NCBI GenBank assembly: GCA_016935875.1
Contig: JAFGQD010000070.1
Location: 1 to 19,609 of the forward strand
Reading direction: 5' to 3'
Source: Deltaproteobacteria bacterium
Lineage (GTDB): Bacteria; Desulfobacterota; Syntrophia; Syntrophales; UBA2210
Length of the DNA: 19,609 nucleotides
Position 1 is the stretch's first letter. Each line of letters begins with the position of its first letter. Shown here in pieces: positions 6,478 through 16,014 of the stretch. The translations under genes and the position numbers were made by a program. The notes below the pieces were generated by a model that did not search any database, had not been told where the DNA came from, and was given only the letters and a program-made list of their open reading frames with translations.

Positions 6478-7746
6478 ATGTTGCCAGATCTTAAACGTCT
6501 CATCGAACAGATGGGAAAGGAAAAGGGCATAGACAGGGAAATAATTATAGACGCGCTGGAAACGGCTGTTTTGACTGCTGCAAGGAAAAAACTTGGAGCA
6601 GATCTGGACCTTGAAGTAACCTACAATGAGGAAGCTGGAGAAATAGAGACCTTTCTGTTCAAAACCGTGGTGGAACATGTCCTGAATTCCGACACGCATA
6701 TATCCCTGGAAGAGGCGCGTGAAACCTTGGATGAAGATGCGGAACTCGGAGACAGCCTCGGGATAAAGATAGAAACTGAAACCTTCGGCAGAATAGCCGT
6801 TCAGACAGCCAAGCAGATCATAATCCAGAGAGTCAAAGATGCCGAGCGTGACAATGTGTACGAGGAATACAAAGACAGGAAAGGTGACCTTGTCAATGGT
6901 TTCGTGCAAAGATTTGAGGGGGGAAGCATAATCGTAAGTCTCGGCATGTCGGAAGGTGTAATCCTTCCTTCTGAGCAGATAAAGAGAGAATCGTTCAGGA
7001 GAGGTGAACGGATAAGGGCATATATATATGACGTGAAGAAGGTGTCCAAAGGCCCCCAGATATTGTTATCTAGAACACACCCCGGTTTTATCAGAACGCT
7101 CTTTGAGATGGAGGTCCCTGAAATATCCGAAGGTCTGATAGAAATTGTCAATATAGCACGGGAACCCGGAAACAGGACCAAGATCTCTGTAAAGTCAGTG
7201 GACAAAGACATTGATCCGGTGGGAGCGTGTGTGGGAATGAGAGGATCGCGGGTGCAGGGTGTTGTGCAGGAACTTCGGGGAGAAAAAATAGATATTGTTC
7301 CCTGCTCAGATGATCCCGTGAGATATGTATGCAACGCCCTCTCTCCAGCCAAGGTTGACAGGGTGTACATGGATGAAGAGGCCAGGACCATGGAGGTCAT
7401 CGTGCCGGATGACCAACTTTCTCTGGCTATTGGCAGAGCCGGGCAGAATGTCCGACTGGCAGCCAGGCTCACCGGTTGGAGAATTGATGTCAAAAATGAG
7501 ACCGGCGTGGCGGAAGAGGAAAAAGAAGGTTACGAATCTCTCATGAAGATAGCCGGCATTGGTGAGCATACAGCCAATCTTCTCTATGAAGAGGGATATA
7601 AGGGTATTGCGATGGTGGCTTCGGCGGAACCCGATGCGATCAGTTCCATAAAGGGAATTAGTCAGAAGAAAGCCATCGACTGGATTGAAGAAGCAAAGAA
7701 AATGATTGATAAAGAAAACAGCAAGAAGCTATCCGGAAATAGGTAA
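6478..7746 (+). CDS. nusA: Transcription termination/antitermination factor NusA
   Basis: NusA binds RNA polymerase and nascent RNA and modulates pausing, termination and antitermination. The protein is 422 aa, shorter than E. coli NusA (495 aa). Domain order: the polymerase-binding N-terminal domain (1-130), S1 domain (about 137-200), KH1 with GMRG at 253-256, KH2 with GRAG at 319-322 (SLAIGRAGQNVRLA), and one C-terminal helix-hairpin-helix-like segment (about 355-412: IAGIGEHTANLLYEEG). Thus it has a single C-terminal repeat where E. coli has two. A GGAGG ribosome site precedes ATG 6478. Given the terminator upstream of rimP, self-regulation by NusA, as reported for E. coli, is plausible but inferred. 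Confidence 0.97.
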   Translation: MLPDLKRLIEQMGKEKGIDREIIIDALETAVLTAARKKLGADLDLEVTYNEEAGEIETFLFKTVVEHVLNSDTHISLEEARETLDEDAELGDSLGIKIETETFGRIAVQTAKQIIIQRVKDAERDNVYEEYKDRKGDLVNGFVQRFEGGSIIVSLGMSEGVILPSEQIKRESFRRGERIRAYIYDVKKVSKGPQILLSRTHPGFIRTLFEMEVPEISEGLIEIVNIAREPGNRTKISVKSVDKDIDPVGACVGMRGSRVQGVVQELRGEKIDIVPCSDDPVRYVCNALSPAKVDRVYMDEEARTMEVIVPDDQLSLAIGRAGQNVRLAARLTGWRIDVKNETGVAEEEKEGYESLMKIAGIGEHTANLLYEEGYKGIAMVASAEPDAISSIKGISQKKAIDWIEEAKKMIDKENSKKLSGNR

Positions 7747-7790
7747 AAACTGTTGGTACACTATCGACAAGGTAATCAGGAGTTTCAATA

Positions 7791-10349
7791 ATGTCCAAAA
7801 CAAGAGTCTACGAGTTGGCCAAAGAGCTTGGCGTAGATAATAAAGATTTGATCGCGCGATTGGAGAAACTCGGGATAGCCGTCAAGGCCCCCTCCAGTTC
7901 CCTTGAAGATGGCGATGTTGAAATGGTGCGAAGGGAGTTCGTGCTGGGTGAAAAAAACACAATCGTAGAAGAACGTGTCAAGAAGACGGTCATCAGAAGA
8001 AGAGCGATTCGGCAGGAAGTGCCCGAGATTGAGGAAGCCCCTGTTGAGCTTCAACCTGAGGCAGAACCGGAAGAACCGATAAAGGAAACGGAAAAAGAAT
8101 CGGTAGAGGTTTCAGAGGAGGACGTTCCGGCAGAAGACAGAGAGAAAGAAAAGAGGGATGAGGAAAAAGAAAAACGTGCCGCATCGGTAATAAAGCCACG
8201 TAAATCTCTGATAAGAATTGTCCGGGAAGCCCCAAAAAAAGAACCGAAGATAATACCACCGAAAGAGGAGGGCTCTCCCAGAGAGGAAATACCTCCGAAA
8301 AAAGATATCCCTCCCCAGAGGGAAAAGAGGGCGCCGGCACCTCAAGAGAGCAAACCCGTGCGCGAAAAGGAGAAAAAAGAGCCGGCACCTGAACCTGCAC
8401 ATAAAGCGAAGCCCAAAAAACCCGTTGAAATACAGATAGATAAGGAACAACGACGCAAAAAGGTCTTTATCCAACAACGTGTTTTTAAAAAAGCGAAACG
8501 ATCCAAAGACGGGAAAATCGAGGAAGAGAGACGGAGTTGGAAAGAGGATAAGGCTCCCTCTACCCGGATGAAGACGACTGAAATTACAACCCCCAAGGCG
8601 ATAAAGAGAAGGATAAAGATCGAAGATGCCATAAGAATAAGTGATCTCGCTAAAAAAATGGGCATTAAGGCTGGTGAGTTGATCAGCAAGCTTGTCTCTC
8701 TGGGCATGATGGTTACAATCAATCAGTCGATAGATTTCGATGCCGCGACCCTCGTTGCCGGTGAATTCGGATATCAGGTGGAATCAGGCAAAGCCGATTA
8801 TGAAGATATCATACACCGGGACGAACCTCTACCTGAGAATCTCTTGCCGAGGGCTCCCGTGGTGACTATCATGGGTCATGTTGATCATGGCAAGACATCG
8901 CTTCTGGATGTGATACGGCAGACGAATGTTATAGATGGGGAATCTGGTGGCATCACACAGGCGATAGGGGCTTATCATGTGCGTATCAACGAGAAGGATA
9001 TCGTGTTTATTGATACGCCGGGACATGAGGCCTTTACGGCGATGAGGGCGCGTGGAGCCCAGGTAACGGATGTTGTGGTGCTTGTGGTTGCCGCCGATGA
9101 CGGCGTTATGGATCAAACGGTTGAGGCGATCAATCATTCCCGTGCCGCCGGTGTCCCCATCATCGTTGCGATCAATAAGATCGACAAGGCAAACGCCGAC
9201 CCGGAAAGGATAAAACAGCAGCTTGCCGAATACGAGCTTGTTCCCGAGGCATGGGGCGGGGACACCATCTATGCGGAGGTTTCGGCGAAACAAAAAACGG
9301 GAATCGAGGAATTGATGGAATTGATTCTTCTACAGGCGGATATCCTGGAGTTGAAAGCCGATCCGGACCGGTTGGCACGAGGAGTTGTTATTGAAGCAAA
9401 GCTCGACAAGGGAAGAGGTCCGGTCGCTACGGTTATCGTCCAGGAAGGCACCCTGAGAGAGGGCGACGCCATTGTTTCACGGGTTGAGCATGGAAGAGTG
9501 CGAGCCATGATCAACGACAAGGGATTCAGGGTTGCAGAAGCAGGACCTTCCATGCCGGTGGAGCTTGTGGGCTTTTCCATCGTGCCGCAGGCCGGGATGG
9601 ATTTTGTGTGTGTGGAAGACGACAAAAAGGCGCGGGCCGTCAGTGAGCACTGGTTGAGAATAGATCGGGAGAAAGAACTCTCCGTGACTTCAAAGATCAC
9701 CCTTGAACAACTGTACGAGAGGATACAGGAGGGGGCCAAAGAGCTGAATGTTATTATCAAGGCCGATGTTCAGGGATCGGTGGAGGCCCTTTCAGAAGCC
9801 CTTCTGAAACTCAGCACGGACGATGTCAAGCTGAAGGTGGTTCACAGCTCCGCTGGTTCGATCACCGAAACGGACATCATGCTGGCGTCTGCGTCCGATG
9901 CGATAGTGATAGGATTCAAGGTCAGACCTGACGCGAGAGTCTCGGAGATTATCGAAAAGGAACGTGTGAGCGTAAAGCTGTACGATGTCATATATGATGC
10001 CATTTCCGATGTACGGAATGCCATGGAAGGGCTCCTTGAACCTGTGTATGAAGAATCCGTTCAGGGGCGCGCCGAAGTGCTTCAGGTGTTCAAGGTGTCA
10101 AAAATAGGCACTATTGCGGGAAGCCGCGTCACCGAAGGCAAAATGACCCGAAATGCCCGATTGAGGTTGCTGAGGGACGGAGCCGTCATTCATGACGGCA
10201 AATTCCTCTCGCTCAAGAGATTCAAGGATGATGCCAAGGAGGTGCTCTCCGGGTTCGAATGCGGCATCGGGATAGAAAACTTTAATGATATCAATGAAGG
10301 GGATATCATAGAATCGTATACAACGGAAAAAACAGCCAGGAAATTATAG
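7791..10349 (+). CDS. infB: Translation initiation factor IF-2
   Basis: IF-2 is the GTPase that brings initiator fMet-tRNA to the ribosome and promotes subunit joining. It is 852 aa. Two IF2_N modules are seen, at residues 1-50 ([17 protein letters not shown]) and about 281-333 ([17 protein letters not shown]), separated by a highly charged linker (about 60-265) with an acidic Glu-rich first part and a Lys/Pro-rich second part. The G domain has G1 GHVDHGKT (362-369), G3 DTPGHE (from 408), G4 NKID (462-465) and G5 SAK. Domains II-IV follow, ending in [25 protein letters not shown] lies 8 nt before ATG 7791. It is 44 nt after nusA. Confidence 0.98.
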   Translation: MSKTRVYELAKELGVDNKDLIARLEKLGIAVKAPSSSLEDGDVEMVRREFVLGEKNTIVEERVKKTVIRRRAIRQEVPEIEEAPVELQPEAEPEEPIKETEKESVEVSEEDVPAEDREKEKRDEEKEKRAASVIKPRKSLIRIVREAPKKEPKIIPPKEEGSPREEIPPKKDIPPQREKRAPAPQESKPVREKEKKEPAPEPAHKAKPKKPVEIQIDKEQRRKKVFIQQRVFKKAKRSKDGKIEEERRSWKEDKAPSTRMKTTEITTPKAIKRRIKIEDAIRISDLAKKMGIKAGELISKLVSLGMMVTINQSIDFDAATLVAGEFGYQVESGKADYEDIIHRDEPLPENLLPRAPVVTIMGHVDHGKTSLLDVIRQTNVIDGESGGITQAIGAYHVRINEKDIVFIDTPGHEAFTAMRARGAQVTDVVVLVVAADDGVMDQTVEAINHSRAAGVPIIVAINKIDKANADPERIKQQLAEYELVPEAWGGDTIYAEVSAKQKTGIEELMELILLQADILELKADPDRLARGVVIEAKLDKGRGPVATVIVQEGTLREGDAIVSRVEHGRVRAMINDKGFRVAEAGPSMPVELVGFSIVPQAGMDFVCVEDDKKARAVSEHWLRIDREKELSVTSKITLEQLYERIQEGAKELNVIIKADVQGSVEALSEALLKLSTDDVKLKVVHSSAGSITETDIMLASASDAIVIGFKVRPDARVSEIIEKERVSVKLYDVIYDAISDVRNAMEGLLEPVYEESVQGRAEVLQVFKVSKIGTIAGSRVTEGKMTRNARLRLLRDGAVIHDGKFLSLKRFKDDAKEVLSGFECGIGIENFNDINEGDIIESYTTEKTARKL

Positions 10350-10406
10350 AAAATCCTTGTTATTTTGCATAAGAGTCTCTGTTTGATCCTTCAGAGGTTC
10401 GTAAAA

Positions 10407-10748
10407 ATGGTGGTGGGAACGGGAATAATTGATCTTTTCGTCGAGAGTAGCAGATCTTTGAAAGAAAAGAGGACTGTACTGCGGAGAATTCTGGGCAGGA
10501 CGAAAAACACATTCAACATCTCCATAGCGGAGGTTGGCGAACTGGACGACTGGAAGAGATGCCAAATTGGTTTCAGCATGGTGGGGAACGAGCGGGGTTT
10601 TATCAATTCGAAGGTGGATAAGGTTGTAAATTTCATAGAAGGACTGCATCTTGCTGATATCGTTAATGTCGATATAGAGATTTATAACATATCTGATTCC
10701 CGGAATGGTCATAGATTAGATGGATTCAACGAGTTTCAAGAGAGCTGA
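10407..10748 (+). CDS. ylxP: YlxP/DUF503 family protein
   Basis: This is a small protein (113 aa) of the DUF503 family, found between infB and rbfA in many bacteria. A role in ribosome assembly has been suggested for the family because of this position and is not shown here. Typical features are SRSLKEKRTVLRRILGRTKNTFNISIAEVGELDDWKRCQIGF and later VVNFIEGL. ATG 10407 fits the family start (MVVGTGIIDLFVESSRSLKEKR) and has AGAGG at 10393-10397; an upstream in-frame ATG at 10365 adds non-family residues. The C-terminal 15 or so residues (ISDSRNGHRLDGFNEFQES) extend past the usual end, and the last codons overlap rbfA by 29 nt. Confidence 0.88.
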   Translation: MVVGTGIIDLFVESSRSLKEKRTVLRRILGRTKNTFNISIAEVGELDDWKRCQIGFSMVGNERGFINSKVDKVVNFIEGLHLADIVNVDIEIYNISDSRNGHRLDGFNEFQES

Positions 10749-11076
10749 CAGGGTTGCCGATCTCATAAAAGCTGAGGTTTCAGACATCCTGCTGAGAGAG
10801 GTAAACGACCCGCAGGTACGGAAGGTAACCGTCACCGGCGTTAAGGTTACGGATGACCTCCACCAGGCGAAAGTATTTTTTGTCCGGACGGGAGAGAACA
10901 GCTGCAGTGAGGAGACTACGAAGGGACTGCAGAGGGCTACGGGTTTTCTGAGAAGGGAATTGGGGAAAAGATTACGACTTCGCTATATTCCTGAAATTAA
11001 GTTTATATTTGATGAATCATTCGAATATGGAGACCGTATTAACAGATTACTGGCGGAAATAGAAAAAGATGTTTAG
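10720..11076 (+). CDS. rbfA: 30S ribosome-binding factor RbfA
   Basis: RbfA is a KH-fold protein that binds the 30S subunit and helps 16S rRNA 5'-end maturation and cold adaptation. The length is 118 aa, as usual. The N-terminus KRADRVADLIKAEVSDILLREVNDPQ is the standard start of the family, and RRELGKRLRLRYIPEIKFIFDESFEYGDRI is the typical C-terminal half. ATG 10720 lies inside the end of ylxP (29-nt overlap) and has only a weak ribosome site, so coupling to ylxP translation is likely. Its end overlaps nrnA by 8 nt (ATGTTTAG). Confidence 0.96.
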   Translation: MDSTSFKRADRVADLIKAEVSDILLREVNDPQVRKVTVTGVKVTDDLHQAKVFFVRTGENSCSEETTKGLQRATGFLRRELGKRLRLRYIPEIKFIFDESFEYGDRINRLLAEIEKDV

Positions 11077-12046
11077 TGAAGTTATTGAAGTCATACATTC
11101 CTGTAACGCCCTTCTCATAACCGCCCATGTAAGACCGGATGGTGATGCCTTGGGGTCTGAACTGGCCATATATCAGGCACTGCGCGGCATGGGAAAAAAA
11201 GTCGTTGTGTATAATCAGGACAAGACGCCGGATATGTATCGATTTCTTCCCGGTTCAGAGAACATAATACATTCCATGGAAACCGTAAACGGGTTTGATG
11301 CAGCTTTTGTTCTGGATTGCAGCGATATCAGCAGAATCGGAAATGAAGCAGACAGGATAGGCTCCTTAAACAAGATTATTAGTATTGATCATCATGTCTC
11401 CTCAGGTGGCACATTTTCTGAACTATTACTGGTTGATCCTACGGCAAGCTCCACGGGAGAGATAGTGTACCGCCTCCTGAGCAGAATGGGGATTGCGGTA
11501 ACCGCAGATATTGCCACGAATATATATACAGCTATCCTGACAGACACCGGTAGTTTCCGTTATTCCAACACCGGGATCGAAACCTTCAGGGTGGCAGCTG
11601 ATCTGGTGGAAAAAGGGGCGGACTGCCGATACATAGCTCAGAACATTTATGAGGCCAGACCAGCGGTTCAGGTCCGGCTCATGGGGAAAGTCCTGGACAC
11701 TCTGGAGTTTTATCAAGGCGGAAGGGTGGGCTCCATTTGTGTCACGCAGGAGATGCTTCGCAAGGAAGGTGCGCTACCGGAGCACACAGAAGGTTTTGTG
11801 GATATAGTCCGCTCCATACAGGGTGTTGAAATTGCCGTATGTTATTATGAAGTTTATAAAGACCGTTATAAGATAAGCCTGCGATCAAAGGGAAACGTTG
11901 ATGTGGAAAAAATTGCGGGTATATTGGGAGGGGGAGGACACGTGAATGCCTCCGCCTGCAGGGTTGAAGGTTCTATTAAGACTATCAGGAGGAAACTACT
12001 CGACGCCATAAAAACTGTGTCGAGGGAGAACGGCCTCAGGATTTGA
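11069..12046 (+). CDS. nrnA: DHH-family bifunctional oligoribonuclease/PAP phosphatase NrnA
   Basis: NrnA-type proteins degrade short RNAs (nanoRNA) and hydrolyse 3'-phosphoadenosine 5'-phosphate. The protein is 325 aa. The DHH domain has the metal-binding AHVRPDGDALGS (His20, Asp24, Asp26), VLDCSD, the DHH triad at 107-109 and TDTGSFRYSNT. The C-terminal DHHA1 domain has GGGGH at 287-291. The start ATG 11069 overlaps the rbfA stop by 8 nt and the stop is 10 nt before truB, so it is within the same operon. The activity is assigned from family knowledge; a narrower specificity, for example against c-di-nucleotide products, cannot be excluded. Confidence 0.9.
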   Translation: MFSEVIEVIHSCNALLITAHVRPDGDALGSELAIYQALRGMGKKVVVYNQDKTPDMYRFLPGSENIIHSMETVNGFDAAFVLDCSDISRIGNEADRIGSLNKIISIDHHVSSGGTFSELLLVDPTASSTGEIVYRLLSRMGIAVTADIATNIYTAILTDTGSFRYSNTGIETFRVAADLVEKGADCRYIAQNIYEARPAVQVRLMGKVLDTLEFYQGGRVGSICVTQEMLRKEGALPEHTEGFVDIVRSIQGVEIAVCYYEVYKDRYKISLRSKGNVDVEKIAGILGGGGHVNASACRVEGSIKTIRRKLLDAIKTVSRENGLRI

Positions 12047-12056
12047 AGTTTTTGAT

Positions 12057-12986
12057 ATGAATGGAGTATTGATCATTGACAAACCGTCCGGCAGGACATC
12101 GCATGATATTGTCCGCGATGTTAAAAGATTGCTCGGGGCGAAAAAAGTAGGACACGCGGGGACACTTGATCCGCTGGCAACAGGAGTCCTTACCATTTGT
12201 ATCAATGAGGCGACCAAGCTTGCACAGTTCTTTTCAAATGATGACAAAGAATATCGTGCCACGATGCTTCTGGGTGTCAGGACGGACACCCTCGATATTG
12301 AGGGCGAGGTGCTGGAACACTGTAAACTCAATCTTCAAACAGAAGAGCTAAAAGATGTTATGGAAGGTTTTGTCGGTCGGATAGAGCAGAGAGTCCCGAA
12401 GTATTCGGCTGTCAAATTCAAGGGGAAACCCCTTTACAAATGGACACGGCAGGGGGTTGACATTGAGCCCCCCTTGAGAAGCGTTGATGTGTATCATATA
12501 AACGTGGAAGAGATACGGATCCCCTATGTGACTTTTACGGTTTCCTGTTCGAAGGGTACCTATATAAGGTCGCTATGTGCCGATATCGGGGACACGTTGG
12601 GATGCGGTGCCTGTCTGACGGGCCTCAGACGGACGAGAAGCGGTTGCTTCGATGAGGGGAATGCCATATCACTTGAGCTTCTCGCTGATGAGGAAGCGAT
12701 TGGAATCCTCAAAAAAAACCTTATTCCCTTGGCGAACTCGTTGCCCGGTCTCCGCAGAATTGTTGTTGATCAGGATACCGCAGACAGGATAAGGAAAGGA
12801 TATCAGCCCGATTTCGGTGTTTTAAATGATAAAAAAACTCCTTTGCTGGGGAAAGGAGATCTGGTAAAATTTGTCATGCAGGATGGCAGTATCATCGCTG
12901 TTGCAAAGACGCTTTTCTCTGCGGAGGAAATTCCCCAGTTGGGTAACGGGAAACAGGCTGCTAAAATTTTAAGGGTGTTTAATTAA
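12057..12986 (+). CDS. truB: tRNA pseudouridine(55) synthase TruB
   Basis: TruB converts U55 in the T-loop of most tRNAs to pseudouridine. The protein is 309 aa from ATG 12057. The N-terminus GVLIIDKPSGRTSHDIVRDV and the catalytic motif HAGTLDPLATG, with nucleophile Asp38, are clear, and CSKGTYIRSLCADIGDTLGCGA is the second conserved block. The last 70 residues or so form the PUA-like C-terminal domain. The ribosome site is weak; the gene begins 10 nt after nrnA and is probably coupled to it. The truB-rpsO-pnp order is shared with many proteobacteria. Confidence 0.97.
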   Translation: MNGVLIIDKPSGRTSHDIVRDVKRLLGAKKVGHAGTLDPLATGVLTICINEATKLAQFFSNDDKEYRATMLLGVRTDTLDIEGEVLEHCKLNLQTEELKDVMEGFVGRIEQRVPKYSAVKFKGKPLYKWTRQGVDIEPPLRSVDVYHINVEEIRIPYVTFTVSCSKGTYIRSLCADIGDTLGCGACLTGLRRTRSGCFDEGNAISLELLADEEAIGILKKNLIPLANSLPGLRRIVVDQDTADRIRKGYQPDFGVLNDKKTPLLGKGDLVKFVMQDGSIIAVAKTLFSAEEIPQLGNGKQAAKILRVFN

Positions 12987-13026
12987 GAAAAAAACTAGAT
13001 ATATGCGTAAGGGAGGATAGATAACC

Positions 13027-13293
13027 GTGTTAGATGAAGAAAGAAAAAGAGAGATAATAACCGATTTTCAGATCCATGAAGGTGATACGGGGTCTCCGGA
13101 AGTCCAAGTTGCCCTTCTGAGCGGAAGGATAACGTACCTGACAGAGCACTTCAAGACGCACAAAAAAGACCATCATTCCCGGAGGGGACTCCTCAAACTT
13201 GTAGGGCAGAGGAGGAGTATGCTCGATTATCTCAAGAAAAAAGACATAGAAAGATATCGGGAACTCATCAAGCGTCTCGGACTGAGAAGGTAG
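13027..13293 (+). CDS. rpsO: 30S ribosomal protein S15
   Basis: S15 is a primary 16S rRNA-binding protein of the 30S platform. It is 88 aa, matching the family (88-89). The conserved [44 protein letters not shown] covers the rRNA-binding helices, and the C-terminus ends [12 protein letters not shown]. The start is GTG 13027, with a strong AAGGGAGG site at 13009-13016. It lies between truB and pnp, as in E. coli. In other bacteria S15 represses its own mRNA; no specific leader structure could be confirmed here. Confidence 0.97.
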   Translation: MLDEERKREIITDFQIHEGDTGSPEVQVALLSGRITYLTEHFKTHKKDHHSRRGLLKLVGQRRSMLDYLKKKDIERYRELIKRLGLRR

Positions 13294-13322
13294 AATAAAA
13301 AAATAGAGGAGTAAATCATAAT

Positions 13323-15431
13323 ATGAGCGAAGTATATACTACGACTTTTGCGGGGAGGGATGTGTCTGTAAAGACAAACTATCTCGCCGGACAGGCAAAT
13401 GGGTCCGCCGTGGTTACCTATGGCGATACCGTTGTGCTTGTAACAGCGGTATCCGTTAAAGCCAAAAGAGAGGGGTTGGATTTTTTGCCCCTCACGGTAG
13501 ACTATCAGGAAAAGACCTTTGCCGCCGGGAAGATCCCCGGTGGATTTTTCAAGAGAGAGGGGCGCCTCAACGAGAAAGAAATCCTTACATCGAGAATTAT
13601 TGACAGATCCATACGCCCCCTTTTCCCCGAGGGGTATTTTCATGAGACCCAGATAATCGCGACGGTGCTTTCAGTGGATGATGAAAATGATTCCGACGTT
13701 GCGTCCATGCTCGGAACCTCCATGGCTCTTGGTATATCCGATATACCATTCAAAGGACCTCTCGCGGGAGTGAGAGTGGGAAGACTGGATAGAAAACTGG
13801 TGTGCAACCCTTCTGCCAAGGAGATGGACGAGAGCGATCTGGACATGTTCCTTGTTGGGAGAAAAGTGCCTTCCGCTGATGGGAAGCGAGATTTCGATGT
13901 CAATCTCGTCATGCTGGAGGGAGGGGCCAGGGAAATCCCTGAGGATGAAATACTGGATGCCATTAGTTTCGGACTCGAATCAATGCGCCCGGCCATCGAA
14001 CTTCAGGATAGTATCTGCCAGGTAATTGGAAAGCCAAAGAGAGAAGTAGACCCGATTGAGATCGGAGAAGACCTCAGACAACGAGTCAAAGATCTTGTCT
14101 ATGCCGGGTTGCAGGATGCCTATCTCGAGGGGAGGAAACTGGAGAGATACGCGAAGATAGGTGACGTAAAGAAGATGATGGTGGAAGAACTCAGCAGTGA
14201 GGATACCGGGCTTGATCCTCAGGCAAAAACGGTCTTTGAGGAACTGGAGAGAGAAATCCTCCGTACCATGATACTGGTGGATAAACGAAGGATAGACGGC
14301 AGATCCAGCAGGGATATCAGGACTATCACCTCCGAAGTCGGTATTCTTCCCAGGGCACACGGCTCCGGGCTGTTCACACGAGGCGAGACTCAGGCCCTTG
14401 TTGCCCTTACGCTGGGGACATCTTCGGATGAACAGAGACTGGACTTCATAGACGGGGAAGAAATGAGAACGTTTATGCTTCACTACAACTTTCCCCCTTT
14501 CTCCGTCGGCGAGGCCAGGATGATGAGGGGCCCCGGAAGGAGAGAGATCGGGCATGGAGCCCTTGCCAGGAGAGCGTTGCTTCCGCTCCTTCCTTCACAT
14601 GAAGAATTCCCCTATACCATCCGGCTTGTCTCTGAGATATTATCCTCAAATGGGTCATCTTCCATGGCAACCGTATGCGGAGGCTCTCTGGCGCTTATGG
14701 ATGCAGGTGTTCCGGTCAAGGATACCGTTGCGGGCATTGCGATGGGCCTTTTGAAGGAAGGCGATGAAGTTGTGATCCTGTCGGATATTCTCGGTGATGA
14801 GGATCATGCGGGAGATATGGACTTTAAAGTGTGTGGTACGAAAAAGGGTATCACCGCTCTGCAGATGGATATAAAAGTTGACAGGCTTGCGGAGAATATC
14901 CTGAAAGATGCACTATATCAGGCCAAGGAGGGCAGAGAGTTCATTATTGGCAAGTTGAATGAGACTATGGCCACTCCCAGGGAAGATCTTTCCGCGTATG
15001 CCCCGAGGATTACAACCATGACGGTAAAACAGGAAAAGATTCGGGACGTCATAGGCACCGGAGGCAAAAATATACGGGGGATCATAAGTGAAACAGGTGT
15101 GTCGATGAACGTGGACGATGATGGCACAGTCACCATTGCCTCCAATGATGCGCAGGCGGCGGAAAGGGCGGTTGCCATGGTCAAGGCGCTGACCGAAGAA
15201 CCTGAAATCGGTAGAATTTACGAGGGCACGGTGAAAAAGGTCGTCGATTTCGGGGCTTTTGTTGAGATACTGCCCGGCACGGACGGACTGGTACATATAT
15301 CCCAACTGGACAACAAAAGGGTGGAAAAGGTTACCGACGTGCTTAATGAAGGTGACAAAGTTTCCGTCAAGGTTATCGATATCGACAGGGGTGGAAAGAT
15401 ACGGCTGAGCAGGAAGGATGCCCTTGAATAA
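13323..15431 (+). CDS. pnp: Polyribonucleotide nucleotidyltransferase (PNPase)
   Basis: PNPase degrades RNA 3' to 5' using phosphate and is part of the RNA degradosome in many bacteria. The protein is 702 aa, the usual length. Order of domains: first RNase PH domain (from residue 1, with [28 protein letters not shown]), a helical linker, second RNase PH domain (about 315-550) with catalytic Asp494, Asp500 and Lys502 in [14 protein letters not shown] domain with GTGG at 578-581, and S1 domain (about 629-700). GAGGAG lies about 11 nt before ATG 13323. The end overlaps dut by 8 nt. Confidence 0.98.
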   Translation: MSEVYTTTFAGRDVSVKTNYLAGQANGSAVVTYGDTVVLVTAVSVKAKREGLDFLPLTVDYQEKTFAAGKIPGGFFKREGRLNEKEILTSRIIDRSIRPLFPEGYFHETQIIATVLSVDDENDSDVASMLGTSMALGISDIPFKGPLAGVRVGRLDRKLVCNPSAKEMDESDLDMFLVGRKVPSADGKRDFDVNLVMLEGGAREIPEDEILDAISFGLESMRPAIELQDSICQVIGKPKREVDPIEIGEDLRQRVKDLVYAGLQDAYLEGRKLERYAKIGDVKKMMVEELSSEDTGLDPQAKTVFEELEREILRTMILVDKRRIDGRSSRDIRTITSEVGILPRAHGSGLFTRGETQALVALTLGTSSDEQRLDFIDGEEMRTFMLHYNFPPFSVGEARMMRGPGRREIGHGALARRALLPLLPSHEEFPYTIRLVSEILSSNGSSSMATVCGGSLALMDAGVPVKDTVAGIAMGLLKEGDEVVILSDILGDEDHAGDMDFKVCGTKKGITALQMDIKVDRLAENILKDALYQAKEGREFIIGKLNETMATPREDLSAYAPRITTMTVKQEKIRDVIGTGGKNIRGIISETGVSMNVDDDGTVTIASNDAQAAERAVAMVKALTEEPEIGRIYEGTVKKVVDFGAFVEILPGTDGLVHISQLDNKRVEKVTDVLNEGDKVSVKVIDIDRGGKIRLSRKDALE
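15411..15417 (+). promoter_or_regulatory. Ribosome binding site deciding the TTG start of dut
   Basis: AGGAAGG lies inside the end of pnp, exactly 6 nt before TTG 15424. The in-frame ATG at 15418 directly abuts this site and so cannot use it, which favours TTG as the start. Confidence 0.65.
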
Positions 15432-15876
15432 CAATGTGGCGATTTTTGTAAAAAAATTGTCCGGCAGTGACGTTCCCCTTCCCCGTTACATGACGGGAAA
15501 CTCTGCGGGGATGGATGTTTTTGCGGCGGTGGATGATCAAGAGACCCTGCTTCCCGGCGAGAGGAGATTGATATCCACAGGTATCGTCATCGCGCTGCCT
15601 CCCGGTTATGAAGCCCAGATACGGCCACGAAGCGGGATGGCAGTTGAGGCGGGGATCACGGTACTGAACTCCCCGGGTACGATCGACGCGGACTATCGTG
15701 GGGAGGTAAAGATCCTGATAATCAATCATGGTGCCAAACCCTTTGTTGTAAAGCGGGGCGATCGTATTGCCCAGATGGTTGTTCACAAAGTATACAGGGC
15801 TTCATGGAATATCACCGACAGCCTGGAGACGACAAAGAGGGGAGATGGAGGGTTCGGTCATACCGGACAAACATGA
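15424..15876 (+). CDS. dut: Deoxyuridine 5'-triphosphate nucleotidohydrolase (dUTPase)
   Basis: The trimeric dUTPase hydrolyses dUTP to dUMP and pyrophosphate, keeping uracil out of DNA and feeding dTMP synthesis. The protein is 150 aa from TTG 15424. All five motifs are present: AGMDVFAAV (from residue 28), PRSGMA (68-73), [17 protein letters not shown] with the catalytic Asp and Tyr, [10 protein letters not shown], and the C-terminal glycine-rich [11 protein letters not shown]. The start codon overlaps the pnp stop (TTGAATAA), the same 8-nt arrangement as at prmC/murA. It is the last gene before a strong terminator, so it is probably the end of the rimP-pnp transcript or a sub-operon. Confidence 0.96.
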   Translation: MNNNVAIFVKKLSGSDVPLPRYMTGNSAGMDVFAAVDDQETLLPGERRLISTGIVIALPPGYEAQIRPRSGMAVEAGITVLNSPGTIDADYRGEVKILIINHGAKPFVVKRGDRIAQMVVHKVYRASWNITDSLETTKRGDGGFGHTGQT

Positions 15877-15921
15877 CGGTTCACACAGTTTGTTAGAAAT
15901 CCGGCGGATTTGAAACCGACG

Positions 15922-15955
15922 CCCCTGTCTGTTGCCATGGCAGGGGTTTTTTATT
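15922..15955 (+). terminator. Intrinsic terminator after dut
   Basis: CCCCTG (15922-15927) pairs with CAGGGG (15941-15946), with a 13-nt loop, followed at once by TTTTTTATTT. It ends the long + strand block. A smaller inverted repeat, AAATCC-GGC-GGATTT (15897-15911), precedes it. Confidence 0.85.
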
Positions 15956-15983
15956 TGTCTTATTTACTGATTTAGTGTATTTT
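15955..15983 (+). promoter_or_regulatory. Candidate sigma-70 promoter of the DUF39 gene
   Basis: TTGTCT (15955-15960, 4/6) and TATTTT (15978-15983, 4/6) are spaced by 17 bp, directly after the dut terminator and about 31 bp before the DUF39 start codon. The gene needs its own promoter because a terminator separates it from dut. The hexamers are only moderate. Confidence 0.35.
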
Positions 15984-16014
15984 CACTGCGATATTCATAA
16001 GGAATGATAATCGA

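Noticed and set aside
7993..8722. Several minus-strand open frames opposite the infB linker
   Set aside because: The purine-rich charged linker gives Leu/Phe/Pro-rich, stop-poor antisense frames; these are composition artefacts.
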